A program made the position numbers and the translations under genes. From Alphaproteobacteria bacterium (GTDB lineage: Bacteria > Pseudomonadota > Alphaproteobacteria > Micropepsales > Micropepsaceae), in NCBI GenBank assembly GCA_947482125.1, contig CANKIV010000003.1:1-40538 (forward strand): 40,538 nt of DNA, in the 5' to 3' direction. The notes below the pieces were generated by a model. That model saw only the letters and a list, made by a program, of their open reading frames with translations, ran no database searches and had not been told where the DNA came from. Below are positions 24,037-31,215 of this stretch, piece by piece; the stretch's first letter is position 1; every line of letters starts with the position of its first letter.

Positions 24037-25625
24037 GACAGTCTCGCTAGCGGGCACCACTGGTAGGTGCCCGTGATGTTTGTATCGAATTGCTGGCATT
24101 CCGGCCAGCGGATCGCCAGGCCGTAATCCTTCAGCGCGTTCTTGGCGCGGGTCATGTCGGTGGCGTCGGCCAGCAGGTACAGGTCGCCGCCTTCGCGCCG
24201 GTGGCGGGTCACCCGCTCCTTCATCATCGCCGTCAGCCGGGTGCCGTCGCGCGGCTGCAGGAACCAGCCGTCAATCCGCAGCACTGGAATCTGGGGCGGC
24301 AGGGTGGTGGCGATGAAGCCCAGCGGCGCGTCGCCGGTCATCACCACCATGGTGCGGTCGGGGCGGGGAATGGGCGGCAGGGCGGTCTGGATATAGGGGT
24401 CCTCGACGGGCGCGCGCTCCAGGAATTCGCTGCGGGTGGTGATCAGCACGCCGGCGCAGAGGGCGGCCAGGGCCAGAAAGCGGTTGCGGCGCGGGATGGG
24501 CAAGAGCCCGATGGCGGCAACGATCAGCAGGACGCTGAGCATCTCGAACAGGATGGCATAGCGGTAGATGGCGAAGAATTTCAGCCAGGCGACATAGGAG
24601 GCGGCGGCGAAGGCGAACAGGATGATGGCGGCGCGGCGTTCGACCAGCGCGTCAGGATTGTCCTTTTTCAGCAGCAGCAGGATGCCGGCGGGGATCACCA
24701 GCAGGTAGGCGATGAGAATGCGGATGTCCTGCAGCGCAAGATCGCCCGCGACATGCCAGTCGGCGGTGAACAGGAAGGGGAAGAACAGTTGCCGCCAGAA
24801 GCTTGTGGGAACAAAGCGCAGGTCGCGGTAATGGGCTTCAAGGGCCAGCGGCGATTTCCAGTAGGCGTTGAAATAGGGAAACAGCGGATTGCCGGTCAGC
24901 TCATAGACATGCAGCATCCAGGGCGCGGCGAAGATGGCGCAGCCGATCACGCCCGCAATGCCGCCCGCGATCAGGCGCACCGCAATGTGCTTCCAGCTTC
25001 CGCCCACCGCCAGCAGGGCGGCGGCGAAACCGACGCACCAGGGCATGGCGGGCAGTTTCAGCCCCATCGCCATGCCGGTGATCAGCCCCGCCAATGCCGA
25101 GAGAAGCGCCGCGTTGCGCAAGGACCCGCCGCGCAGGGCCTCGCGGTTGCAGACGATGATGGCCAGGCCCGCCAGCGCGAAACCGGCCATGACGTTGTCG
25201 TAATAGGTGGTGCCGAACTCGGTGATGGTCAGGGCGCCGAACTGGCCCAGCAGGGCCAGCGCGCCGGCCAGCAACTGGGCGTCGCCGGGTTTGGTGACGA
25301 CGCGCAGGATGGAACGTCCCATCAGGTAGAGCGGAATGACGGTGGCGCCCTGCACCGCGCCCAGCACCCCCAGCGCGATCCAAGCCTTTGTGTATTTGGC
25401 CAGCAGATAGAAGGGCACGTCGAGGTAGGGGTTGTAGTAACTGCCGTGATGGGCGACGGCGACGTCCAGCCCCGCGCGCCCGTTCAGCAGGGCATAGGGG
25501 CCGTACCAGTGGTAATTGCGGAAGTCCCAGCTGGTGTCCTTGCCCAAGAGGATGACGAAGGCGGCCCAGAACAGCAGGGTGACGCCCAGAAAGGTCCATT
25601 CGCGGGCGGTGAGGCGCGGCGTCAT
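24033..25625 (-). CDS. Polytopic GT-C-type glycosyltransferase
   Basis: A 530-residue membrane protein with about ten helices. The first periplasmic loop contains DTSWDFRNYHWYGPYALLNGR, with the acidic residue expected of GT-C enzymes that use polyprenyl-phosphate sugars, followed by HHGSYYNPYLDVPFYLLAKY. The C-terminal soluble part (after RSEFLERAPVEDPYIQTALP) is periplasmic by topology. With GtrB-like and GtrA proteins downstream it completes a three-component set: load sugar, flip it, transfer it to an envelope glycan. The acceptor is unknown. It is the first gene of the tight operon. Confidence 0.8.
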   Translation of the reverse strand: MTPRLTAREWTFLGVTLLFWAAFVILLGKDTSWDFRNYHWYGPYALLNGRAGLDVAVAHHGSYYNPYLDVPFYLLAKYTKAWIALGVLGAVQGATVIPLYLMGRSILRVVTKPGDAQLLAGALALLGQFGALTITEFGTTYYDNVMAGFALAGLAIIVCNREALRGGSLRNAALLSALAGLITGMAMGLKLPAMPWCVGFAAALLAVGGSWKHIAVRLIAGGIAGVIGCAIFAAPWMLHVYELTGNPLFPYFNAYWKSPLALEAHYRDLRFVPTSFWRQLFFPFLFTADWHVAGDLALQDIRILIAYLLVIPAGILLLLKKDNPDALVERRAAIILFAFAAASYVAWLKFFAIYRYAILFEMLSVLLIVAAIGLLPIPRRNRFLALAALCAGVLITTRSEFLERAPVEDPYIQTALPPIPRPDRTMVVMTGDAPLGFIATTLPPQIPVLRIDGWFLQPRDGTRLTAMMKERVTRHRREGGDLYLLADATDMTRAKNALKDYGLAIRWPECQQFDTNITGTYQWCPLARLS

Positions 25626-25717
25626 TGTTGTTATCGGACCCCAGTCAGCGGGGCTGTTCTAGCCTGTCCCGGGGGCGGCGATAAGGGCCGTCCGGGCAAG
25701 GGGTTAAAGGCCGAAAA

Positions 25718-25966
25718 TCAGCCGATTTCCGGACCGGGCCGAGGGCCTGGAACGGCCTTGGGTGGGCCAAAGCCGCTGGGTGCAAGCCGGCGGCGGCCAT
25801 CGAACAGCATGGGTTCGCGCAGCCGCAGCGGCGGCACGGCCTTCTGGCCATTCTCCAAAGCGAGTGCGGGCGGGCTGGGCGCGACGGGTGGTGTGGGCGG
25901 CGTCGGCGAGGCCGCGAAAGCGGACGTTGTTGCGGTCAGCGCGGCAATCAGGAACAGGGCTCTCAT
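25718..25966 (-). CDS. Small secreted proline-rich protein
   Basis: An 82-residue protein starting at 25966 after AAAGAGGTG, with a clear signal peptide (MRALFLIAALTATTSAFAA). The mature part is proline-rich (TPPTPPVAPSPPALAL) with a basic centre (LRLREPMLFDGRRRL). I recognise no family. It lies 42 bases after the GT4 gene and 92 bases before the GT-C gene on the same strand, so it may belong to the same long transcript. Confidence 0.6.
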   Translation of the reverse strand: MRALFLIAALTATTSAFAASPTPPTPPVAPSPPALALENGQKAVPPLRLREPMLFDGRRRLAPSGFGPPKAVPGPRPGPEIG

Positions 25967-26008
25967 CGGGCACCTCTTTGTTGCCGGCATCCTAGCACAG
26001 ACTGTCCG

Positions 26009-27046
26009 TCAGGGCTGGTCGGGTTCGACGGCGAGATTGCGCAGGAACTGCAGGGTGCAGGCGCGCCAGCTGTGCCGTTCGGCGAAGGCGCGCGGGGTGA
26101 GGGTCTGGGGGTGCTGTTTCATCTGCCAGGCGGCAAGGCAGGCATCGCGCAGGTCCTCGTTCAGGGCGGCGACGTCGCTGCCGCCCGGCACCTCTGGCCC
26201 CACCACATCGCGCGGGCCTTCCACCGGATAGGCGGCCACGGTCAATCCGCAGGCCAGGGCCTCCAGCAGGACAAGGCCGAAGGTGTCGGTGCGGCTGGGG
26301 AACACGAACACATCGCTGCCCGCATAGGCGCGCACCAATGCTTCGCCGGTCAGGTTGCCGAGGAATTTCGCGTCCGGGTATTTCTTCGTCAGCGCGGCTT
26401 TCGCCGGGCCGTCGCCGACAATCACCTTGGTGCCGGGCAGGTCGAGGGCGAGGAAGGCCTCGATGTTCTTTTCGATCGCGACGCGGCCGACATAGATCCA
26501 GATCGGGCCCGGATAGGGGTGGCGCGCATCGGGAAGCGGACGGAAGCGCTCGACATCGACGCCGCGTGACCAGATGCGCAGGTCCTTGAAGCCATGGCCC
26601 GCCAGTTCGCGCTTCAGGGCCTGGGTCGCCACCATCACCGCCGTGGCGGGCGCGTGGAAGCGGCGCAGCCAGCGCCACATCAGCGATTCCGGCACGAACG
26701 AAAAGCGGGCATGGACATATTCGGCGAAGCGGGTGTGGAAGGCGGTGGTGAAGGCGATGCCGTGCCTGATGCAGATCCTGCGCGCCGCCATGCCCAGGAT
26801 TCCCTCGGTGGCGATATGCACCGCGTCGGGGGCGAAGGCCTTGATCTCGCGCGTCAGGGCCCTGGTGGGAAACAGCGCCAGGCGGATTTCTGGATAGGTC
26901 GGCATGGGAAAGGTGCGCCGCCCGAGCGGCGTGACCATTTCTACCGTATGGCCCAGGGCGGTGAGGTCCTTGGTGGTGATCTCGATGGTGCGCACCACGC
27001 CATTGACCTGCGGCGCCCAGGCGTCGGTGACGATCAGGATCTTCAA
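26009..27046 (-). CDS. GT4-family glycosyltransferase (GDP-mannose-dependent/SqdX-like group)
   Basis: A 345-residue GT-B enzyme. With TTG at 27046 as start, the protein begins (M)KILIVTDAWAPQVNGVVRT, the exact N-terminus usual for this group; GTG 27058 is an alternative. The donor-site motif is PSRTDTFGLVLLEALACGL with the E-x7-E-type glutamate, preceded by IYVGRVAIEKNIEAFL. HIATEGILGMAARR and HTRFAEYVHAR are typical of alpha-mannosyl- or sulfoquinovosyl-type lipid glycosyltransferases. It follows an LpxH-like phosphoesterase by 46 bases. The likely role is membrane glycolipid synthesis; the donor and acceptor are unknown. Confidence 0.85.
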   Translation of the reverse strand: MKILIVTDAWAPQVNGVVRTIEITTKDLTALGHTVEMVTPLGRRTFPMPTYPEIRLALFPTRALTREIKAFAPDAVHIATEGILGMAARRICIRHGIAFTTAFHTRFAEYVHARFSFVPESLMWRWLRRFHAPATAVMVATQALKRELAGHGFKDLRIWSRGVDVERFRPLPDARHPYPGPIWIYVGRVAIEKNIEAFLALDLPGTKVIVGDGPAKAALTKKYPDAKFLGNLTGEALVRAYAGSDVFVFPSRTDTFGLVLLEALACGLTVAAYPVEGPRDVVGPEVPGGSDVAALNEDLRDACLAAWQMKQHPQTLTPRAFAERHSWRACTLQFLRNLAVEPDQP

Positions 27047-27092
27047 CCGCGCCGCCACGCCGGGAATGACACCCGGTTCCAGCTTTTTCGCC

Positions 27093-27989
27093 CTACGCTG
27101 GTATAAGCGCGGCCTTGGCGGATGCGGCTTTGGCCCGGTTGTCCAGGACTTGTCTTTGAGGAGGGGTTGCCCAGCGCAGAATCTCCATATGGCCGCTGGC
27201 ATCTTCGACAAGGGCGCTGCAGCTTTCAACCCAGTCTCCGTCGTTCAGGTAAAGGACATCGCCGATCCGGCGGATTTCGGCGTGATGGATATGGCCGCAG
27301 ACCACGCCGTCGACGCCGCGCCGGGCGGCCTCGTGGGCGACGATCTCCTCGAAGCGGGAGATGTACTGGGCGGCGTTCTTGACCTTGTGCTTCAGCCAGG
27401 CCGACAGCGACCAGTAGGGCAGGCCCATGCGCTTTCTGACCGCAAACAAAAGCGTGTTGGCGCGCAGCATCAGGGCATAGGCGCGGTCGCCCAGATGGGC
27501 CAGCCACTTGGCATTGGTGATGACGCCGTCGAAACAGTCGCCGTGCAGCACCAGATAGCGCCTGCCGTCGGCGCCTTCATGGATGGCTTCATTGACGATC
27601 TCGATGCCGCCGAACAGGCGCCCGGCATAGTCGCGGGCGAATTCGTCATGGTTGCCGGGCACGAAGATCACGCGCACGCCGGCATCCACCTTGCGCAGGA
27701 TTTCCGCCATCACCCGGTCCTGGGCGTGGCTCCAGTACCAGCGGCGCTTCATCTGCCAGCCGTCGACGATGTCGCCCACCAGGAACAGCGTGTCGCAGTC
27801 GTTATGGGCGAGGAAGTCGCTGAGGGCCTCGGCCTTGCAGCCGCGGGTGCCCAGATGGGTATCGGAGATGAAGATGGTGCGGTGGCGGTTGAAGCGGGCA
27901 GTGTCGGTGTGGGAGGGCGATGCGGTCCGGTTGGGAATGAAGCCGGTGAAGCTCCGGTTTGCGTCTTCGAACCACACGGTATCGGTCAT
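27093..27989 (-). CDS. Metallophosphoesterase, UDP-2,3-diacylglucosamine diphosphatase-like
   Basis: A 298-residue calcineurin-like phosphoesterase related to LpxH. Dinuclear-metal motifs are in order: ISDTHLG (Asp43, His45), VGDIVDGW (Asp73), PGNHDEF (112-116), LHGDCFD and CGHIHHAE. The spacing and the central helical insert (LLFAVRKRMGLPYWSLSAWLK) match LpxH-type enzymes rather than generic phosphatases. An N-terminal extension of about 35 residues precedes the first motif. It is the first gene of the glycosyltransferase run and may have moved from lipid A synthesis to another diphosphate lipid; that is inference. Confidence 0.85.
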   Translation of the reverse strand: MTDTVWFEDANRSFTGFIPNRTASPSHTDTARFNRHRTIFISDTHLGTRGCKAEALSDFLAHNDCDTLFLVGDIVDGWQMKRRWYWSHAQDRVMAEILRKVDAGVRVIFVPGNHDEFARDYAGRLFGGIEIVNEAIHEGADGRRYLVLHGDCFDGVITNAKWLAHLGDRAYALMLRANTLLFAVRKRMGLPYWSLSAWLKHKVKNAAQYISRFEEIVAHEAARRGVDGVVCGHIHHAEIRRIGDVLYLNDGDWVESCSALVEDASGHMEILRWATPPQRQVLDNRAKAASAKAALIPA

Positions 27990-28192
27990 GGCATGCCATC
28001 CGGCTTGTTCATGACGGGACGTTTAGGTGCTTCGCGCGACTCTTTTGTTGCCCGCACGCGAAGATCGCGTGACGGAAAACTTAAGAGGGAATCGGGGCTT
28101 GGTTAAAACGTCCTTCCGTGGACGGACAATTGTTTCACGCCGCTGTTTCACAGCTGCCGTGAACTTTGTGCGAGTCACGCCATGCCCCAGGA

Positions 28193-28274
28193 TTTTTGCG
28201 GCCTGAGCAGGAGCGTGGAGCGACGTGTACCAAACGTACACGAGCGAACGCGCGACGAACTCAGGACGCAAAAA
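28193..28274. repeat. Rod-shaped 82-base inverted repeat
   Basis: The outer arms TTTTTGCGGCCTGAG (28193-28207) and CTCAGGACGCAAAAA (28260-28274) pair over 15 positions with one mismatch. Inside, a CGTG/CGCG stem and a perfect seven-base hairpin CGTGTAC-caaac-GTACACG near 28222-28240 continue the rod, separated by symmetrical purine-rich internal loops. It lies directly downstream of the minus-strand sRNA terminator. Function is unknown: a second structured RNA, a bidirectional transcription stop or a DNA cruciform site are possible. Confidence 0.6.
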
Positions 28275-28282
28275 GACGGGGC

Positions 28283-28354
28283 AAAAAAAGGCCGCTCCGA
28301 AGAGCGGCCAAGTTCAGGGAGGAAACGCCCAGGAAGGGCGGCGGCTTCACGGCG
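28283..28354 (-). ncRNA. mmgR: MmgR-like small RNA (alpha-r8 family)
   Basis: On the minus strand a 72-base transcript is predicted. After a TATTAC -10 box (28366-28361), a small 5' hairpin CGCCC-ttcct-GGCGG-type (arms 28336-28340 and 28326-28330) is followed by TTTCCTCCCT (28325-28316), then a perfect terminator GGCCGCTC-ttcg-GAGCGGCC (28309-28290) and seven T residues. The ten-base TTTCCTCCCT between two hairpins is the ultraconserved core of the alpha-r8 family as I recall it. S. meliloti MmgR, about 77 bases long, limits polyhydroxybutyrate accumulation. Such an anti-Shine-Dalgarno core would act on mRNA start regions, probably with Hfq. Confidence 0.75.
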
Positions 28355-28656
28355 CAAACCGTAATACCGCGCCGCAACAATATGCAGGAACGAGGCTTTG
28401 TCCGCAAGGATCAAACTATAACCATTCCAGACAAAACGCCGCAGAAACTCTGGGAAAATATGACACTTCTGCCTCAATCCTGTTCAGTCTGCTGACTTTC
28501 AAGTCATGTGTGCGGCGCAGTAAACCAAGACGCTTATTGTACGAAAACAGCGCCCGCTTCGCGCAAGGCCTTTTCGCGTTCCTGGGCGCTGGACGTTTGG
28601 AAGGAAGCGTAGTTTCGCGGACCGCGAAAATCATTGCCGCCGCAATTGCCTAGCTG

Positions 28657-29529
28657 TCACTCCGCAGCCTGCGGCAGCGCGCCGCCGCCGAGGCCCGTCA
28701 GCGGCAGGGCGGTGAGATATTCCATGCTGCGGGTCAGGCGGGCCCGCACCGATTCAAACGCGGCTTTCTTGGTGATCTTGTCTTCGTCCAGATACAGGGC
28801 GCGGTTGATCTCGATCTGCAGCGCATGGCAGCCGTCGGCGGCCTTGCCATACAGGACGGTGGTGTGGCCGCCGGCATAGGGCGTGTTGCGGGTGACGGTG
28901 AAGCCTTCGCGCAGGAAGGCGGATTCGGCGCGGGCCGACAGCGCCGGGGCGGCGCTGGCGCCATAGCGGTCGCCCAGCACGATGTCGGGCACCGCCAGCG
29001 CCGACGGCATGGAATGGCAATCGATCAGCACCGCCACGCCGAAGCGGGCGTGGGTCTCGTCCATCAGTCCGGCCAGGGCGGCGTGATAGGGTTTGTAGAG
29101 CTGTTCCAGCCGCGTGTGGACTTCCGCGCTGTCCAGCTTGCGGGAATAGATCTCGGCCCCGTCGCGCACGATGCGCGGAATGACGCCAAGCCCGGCGGCG
29201 ACGCGGGGGCTGGGGGTGTCCACCTTCATGTTCAGCGCCCCGTCGAACATGGCCCGGTCCAGCTCGGCCATGCCGCGATTGACGTCGATGAGGGCGCGGG
29301 GGAACTGGGCGCTGAGCAGCGGCGCGCCCAGGGCGGCCATGCCGGCGAACAGCTCGTCTACAAAGGCGTCCTCGGAGCGGCGCAGGGTGACGCTATCGAG
29401 CCGGGTCAGGGCCAGCAGCTCCCTGGGATAGGCGCGGCCTGAATGGGGGGAGGCAAAGACAAAGGGCACGCTTTGGCGGGCCGGGCGGTCCAGGCGGAAG
29501 GGGGGCGAGGGGGGCGGGGGCTGAGTCAT
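28657..29529 (-). CDS. N-formylglutamate amidohydrolase-family protein
   Basis: A 290-residue metal-dependent amidohydrolase of the HutG2/FGase family, which classically hydrolyses N-formyl-L-glutamate in histidine catabolism. Signatures are PFVFASPHSGRAYP with the metal histidine, RSEDAFVDELFAG, the LIDVNRG segment, VLIDCHSMPS and LQIEINRALYLDE. The start at 29529 is used because the preceding frame is non-family. It is divergent from cpdR; the pairing of an FGase-family gene with cpdR recurs in other alphaproteobacteria. No other hut genes are present, so its substrate here is uncertain. Confidence 0.9.
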   Translation of the reverse strand: MTQPPPPSPPFRLDRPARQSVPFVFASPHSGRAYPRELLALTRLDSVTLRRSEDAFVDELFAGMAALGAPLLSAQFPRALIDVNRGMAELDRAMFDGALNMKVDTPSPRVAAGLGVIPRIVRDGAEIYSRKLDSAEVHTRLEQLYKPYHAALAGLMDETHARFGVAVLIDCHSMPSALAVPDIVLGDRYGASAAPALSARAESAFLREGFTVTRNTPYAGGHTTVLYGKAADGCHALQIEINRALYLDEDKITKKAAFESVRARLTRSMEYLTALPLTGLGGGALPQAAE

Positions 29530-29610
29530 GGCTGGGTTCAGGGAAACACCGCCCGGGCAGGCTGGCAAGGCGGGAACCGGCCCGCCTCGCCCGTCCCGGG
29601 GCGGGGGACG

Positions 29611-29653
29611 TTAACTCTGGTTTACAGGTTCGCCCTGTATAGGCTTGTATAAG
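29611..29653 (+). promoter_or_regulatory. Candidate CtrA-regulated cpdR promoter
   Basis: TTAA-N7-TTAC (29611-29625) matches the CtrA box TTAA-N7-TTAA except for the last base, and TATAAG (29648-29653) 22 bases downstream can serve as -10. The box overlaps the -35 position, the usual place for activation by CtrA. The ATG of cpdR is 20 bases after the -10. Confidence 0.5.
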
Positions 29654-29672
29654 GACGGCAGGGGCGGAAACC

Positions 29673-30035
29673 ATGGCGCATATCCTATTGGCGGAAGACG
29701 ACGAATCCCTGCGCAAGTTCCTTGCGGCGGCGCTGGTGAAGGCTGGCCATGCCGTGACCGATTTCGGCGACGGGGGCGATGCCTGGGAATGCGTCAAGGG
29801 CGAGACGTTCGACCTTCTGCTGACCGATATCGTGATGCCCGGCATGGACGGGATCGAGCTGGCCAAGCGGGCCGCCGAACTGAACGCCACGTTGAAGATC
29901 ATGTTCATCACCGGCTTTGCCGCCGTGGCGCTGCACCCGGCCAGCGGCGCGCCCAAGCAGGCCAAGGTGTTGTCCAAGCCGTTCCACCTGCGCGAAATCG
30001 TGGCCGAAGTGGACCGCATGCTGGCGGCGGCGTAG
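29673..30035 (+). CDS. cpdR: CpdR, single-domain receiver controlling ClpXP proteolysis
   Basis: A 120-residue receiver protein. Unphosphorylated CpdR primes ClpXP for degradation of cell-cycle substrates in Caulobacter; phosphorylation through CckA-ChpT turns it off. The whole sequence follows the CpdR pattern: MAHILLAEDDESLRKFLAAAL, phosphoacceptor Asp52 in LLLTDIVMPGMDGIELA, IMFITGFAAVALHP and the diagnostic APKQAKVLSKPFHLREIV near the end. It is divergent from the N-formylglutamate amidohydrolase gene, an arrangement known from related bacteria, and is followed closely by an exported chorismate-lyase-like gene. Confidence 0.92.
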   Translation: MAHILLAEDDESLRKFLAAALVKAGHAVTDFGDGGDAWECVKGETFDLLLTDIVMPGMDGIELAKRAAELNATLKIMFITGFAAVALHPASGAPKQAKVLSKPFHLREIVAEVDRMLAAA

Positions 30036-30048
30036 CGCCAGCATCCGC

Positions 30049-30603
30049 ATGTCTTTCATCCGTCTCTTATTGTTCGTGCTGGCGATGGCCGGCACAGGCC
30101 GCGCGGCATTTGCGCAAGACAGCGCGCTGGCGCGGCTGAAGGCCGATCTGTCGGCCAATCCCAGCGCGACGCAGGTTCTGACGCAGTGGTGCGGGGATCT
30201 TCACCTGGCCTCGCCCGCCGTGATCCGCGCGATGCGCGACCGCGCGGCGGACAAGCCCGCCACGCCGGAAATCCGCGCAGCGCTGGGCGCGGCAGAGGAC
30301 GAGCCGATCCGCTATCGCCGGGTGAAGCTGATGTGCGGCACGCACGTTTTGTCGGAAGCCGACAACTGGTACAGGCCATCGCAACTGACGGCGGCGATGA
30401 ACGCGCAGCTGGACGAGACCGACACGCCGTTCGGCACGGTGGTGCGCCCGCTGGGATTCTCCCGCCGCACGCTGGACGTGGCGGCGGGGCCTGATGCGAT
30501 GACGGTGCTGCGGGTCAGGGGCCTGCTGCTGGCCGGCGCCACCCCCTTCAGCCTGGTGGTGGAGAATTACCGCCCCGACCTGGTCGCCCCCACCGGGCGC
30601 TAG
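30049..30603 (+). CDS. Exported chorismate-lyase (UbiC)-like protein
   Basis: A 184-residue protein 13 bases after cpdR. It starts with a signal peptide (MSFIRLLLFVLAMAGTGRAAFAQ). The mature domain resembles chorismate pyruvate-lyase: YRRVKLMCGTHVLSEADNWY (conserved LSEADNWY at 101-108), LTAAMNAQLDETDTPFG (TDTPFG at 124-129), VRPLGFSRR and SLVVENY near the end. UbiC makes 4-hydroxybenzoate from chorismate in the cytoplasm; here the signal peptide implies a periplasmic protein, where chorismate should be absent. It may bind or act on another aromatic acid. Function is unknown; the fold assignment comes from motifs only. Confidence 0.65.
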   Translation: MSFIRLLLFVLAMAGTGRAAFAQDSALARLKADLSANPSATQVLTQWCGDLHLASPAVIRAMRDRAADKPATPEIRAALGAAEDEPIRYRRVKLMCGTHVLSEADNWYRPSQLTAAMNAQLDETDTPFGTVVRPLGFSRRTLDVAAGPDAMTVLRVRGLLLAGATPFSLVVENYRPDLVAPTGR

Positions 30604-30675
30604 GCCCTGAATTTGGCCCGGGGACCGGCCAAAAAGCCGGGTCCGGCGCGGGTTTAGGGGGATTTCAGGGGGTCC

Positions 30676-30704
30676 TTGCCCATGCCCGGCCCCGACGTTA
30701 TAGA
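30676..30704 (+). promoter_or_regulatory. tRNA-Val promoter
   Basis: TTGCCC (30676-30681), a 17-base spacer and TATAGA (30699-30704) lie 20 bases before the mature tRNA 5' end. Confidence 0.6.
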
Positions 30705-30723
30705 AGCCGCCTACCCACAGGTG

Positions 30724-30798
30724 GGGCGCGTAGCTCAGCGGGAGAGCACTTCCTTGACATGGAAGGGGTCACAGGTTCGATCCCTGTCGCGCCCACCA
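30724..30798 (+). tRNA. tRNA-Val (anticodon GAC)
   Basis: A complete cloverleaf: acceptor GGGCGCG/CGCGCCC, D arm GCTC-AGCGGGA-GAGC, anticodon stem CTTCC/GGAAG with loop TTGACAT and anticodon GAC (30756-30758), T arm ACAGG-TTCGATC-CCTGT, discriminator A and encoded CCA. It is 75 bases long with no variable-arm extension. It marks the left edge of an accessory segment. Confidence 0.97.
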
Positions 30799-30804
30799 TC
30801 CAGT

Positions 30805-30830
30805 CTCGCCAATAGGCGAGTGCTGGTTTT
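30805..30830 (+). terminator. Hairpin after tRNA-Val, probable terminator
   Basis: CTCGCC (30805-30810), loop AATA, GGCGAG (30815-30820), then TGCTGGTTTT. The stem is perfect but short and the T-run is weak. Confidence 0.55.
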
Positions 30831-30969
30831 CTATCCCGCAATATCAGGCGATTTCCGCCAGATAGCGCGGCCGGAGACGTGGCCGCGCGTCTCTGCCGCC
30901 GCCAATGTGCCCAGAACAGGGTCTATTTTGAGGGCGGTTCTCTAGCCCGATTTCAAAAGTGTGCGTTTG

Positions 30970-31188
30970 CCTGTTATTGCGCGAATAACAGGTGAAACAC
31001 GGCCGCGCGGCCGCAGGCAACATGCAACAGAGACGGAGAACTTCAATAGTCTCTATGCCTTAGCGGGCATCGACGATCCGCGCCGCCGGCAAAAAACAGG
31101 CTCAATAACAGGTACGGAACAGGTCCATAACAGGGCAATAACAGGGCCAGTTTCGCGCAAATAACAGGGCAGTAAATCGAATAACCGG
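30970..31188. repeat. AATAACAGG repeat cluster beside the serine recombinase gene
   Basis: A perfect inverted pair CCTGTTATT-gcgcg-AATAACAGG (30970-30992) is followed by direct copies of (A)ATAACAGG at 31104-31112, 31127-31134, 31137-31145 and 31160-31168, and a variant AATAACCGG at 31180-31188. The cluster ends about 30 bases from the recombinase stop codon. It fills the 417-base gap after the tRNA, in which I see no gene. It could be recombinase or accessory-protein binding sites at an element end. Confidence 0.65.
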
Positions 31189-31215
31189 ACCTGTCATTTT
31201 CGGAATCGATTGGTG

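Larger units (their letters stand above)
27990..28656. promoter_or_regulatory. 667-base intergenic region with sRNA and structured repeats
   Basis: No protein gene is credible. The region holds an MmgR-like sRNA on the minus strand (28283-28354), a rod-like inverted repeat (28193-28274) and a perfect seven-base inverted repeat CACGCGA-aga-TCGCGTG (28055-28071) in the leader of the metallophosphoesterase gene. It is less GC-rich than the coding flanks. The stretch 28380-28650 has no feature that I can name. Confidence 0.6.

Noticed and set aside
24090-26231. A 713-codon plus-strand frame opposite the GT-C and GT4 genes
   Set aside because: It runs through three real minus-strand genes and has no recognisable domain; it is a codon-bias artefact.
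27055-27072. A third copy of the dispersed palindromic repeat near the GT4 start (GCCGGGAATGACAC)
   Set aside because: Only about 15 bases match one arm, with no second arm; it is too short to call.
28225-28653. Short frames over the sRNA and rod-like repeat
   Set aside because: They overlap structured RNA elements on both strands and show no protein-like composition.
30724-30798. tRNA-Val 3' end as attachment site with a direct repeat downstream
   Set aside because: I found no copy of the tRNA 3' end in the following 10 kb, and large serine recombinases usually do not target tRNA genes.
30970-31188. AATAACAGG repeats as a CRISPR array
   Set aside because: The repeat unit is only nine bases, spacing is irregular and there are no spacers of uniform length or cas genes.
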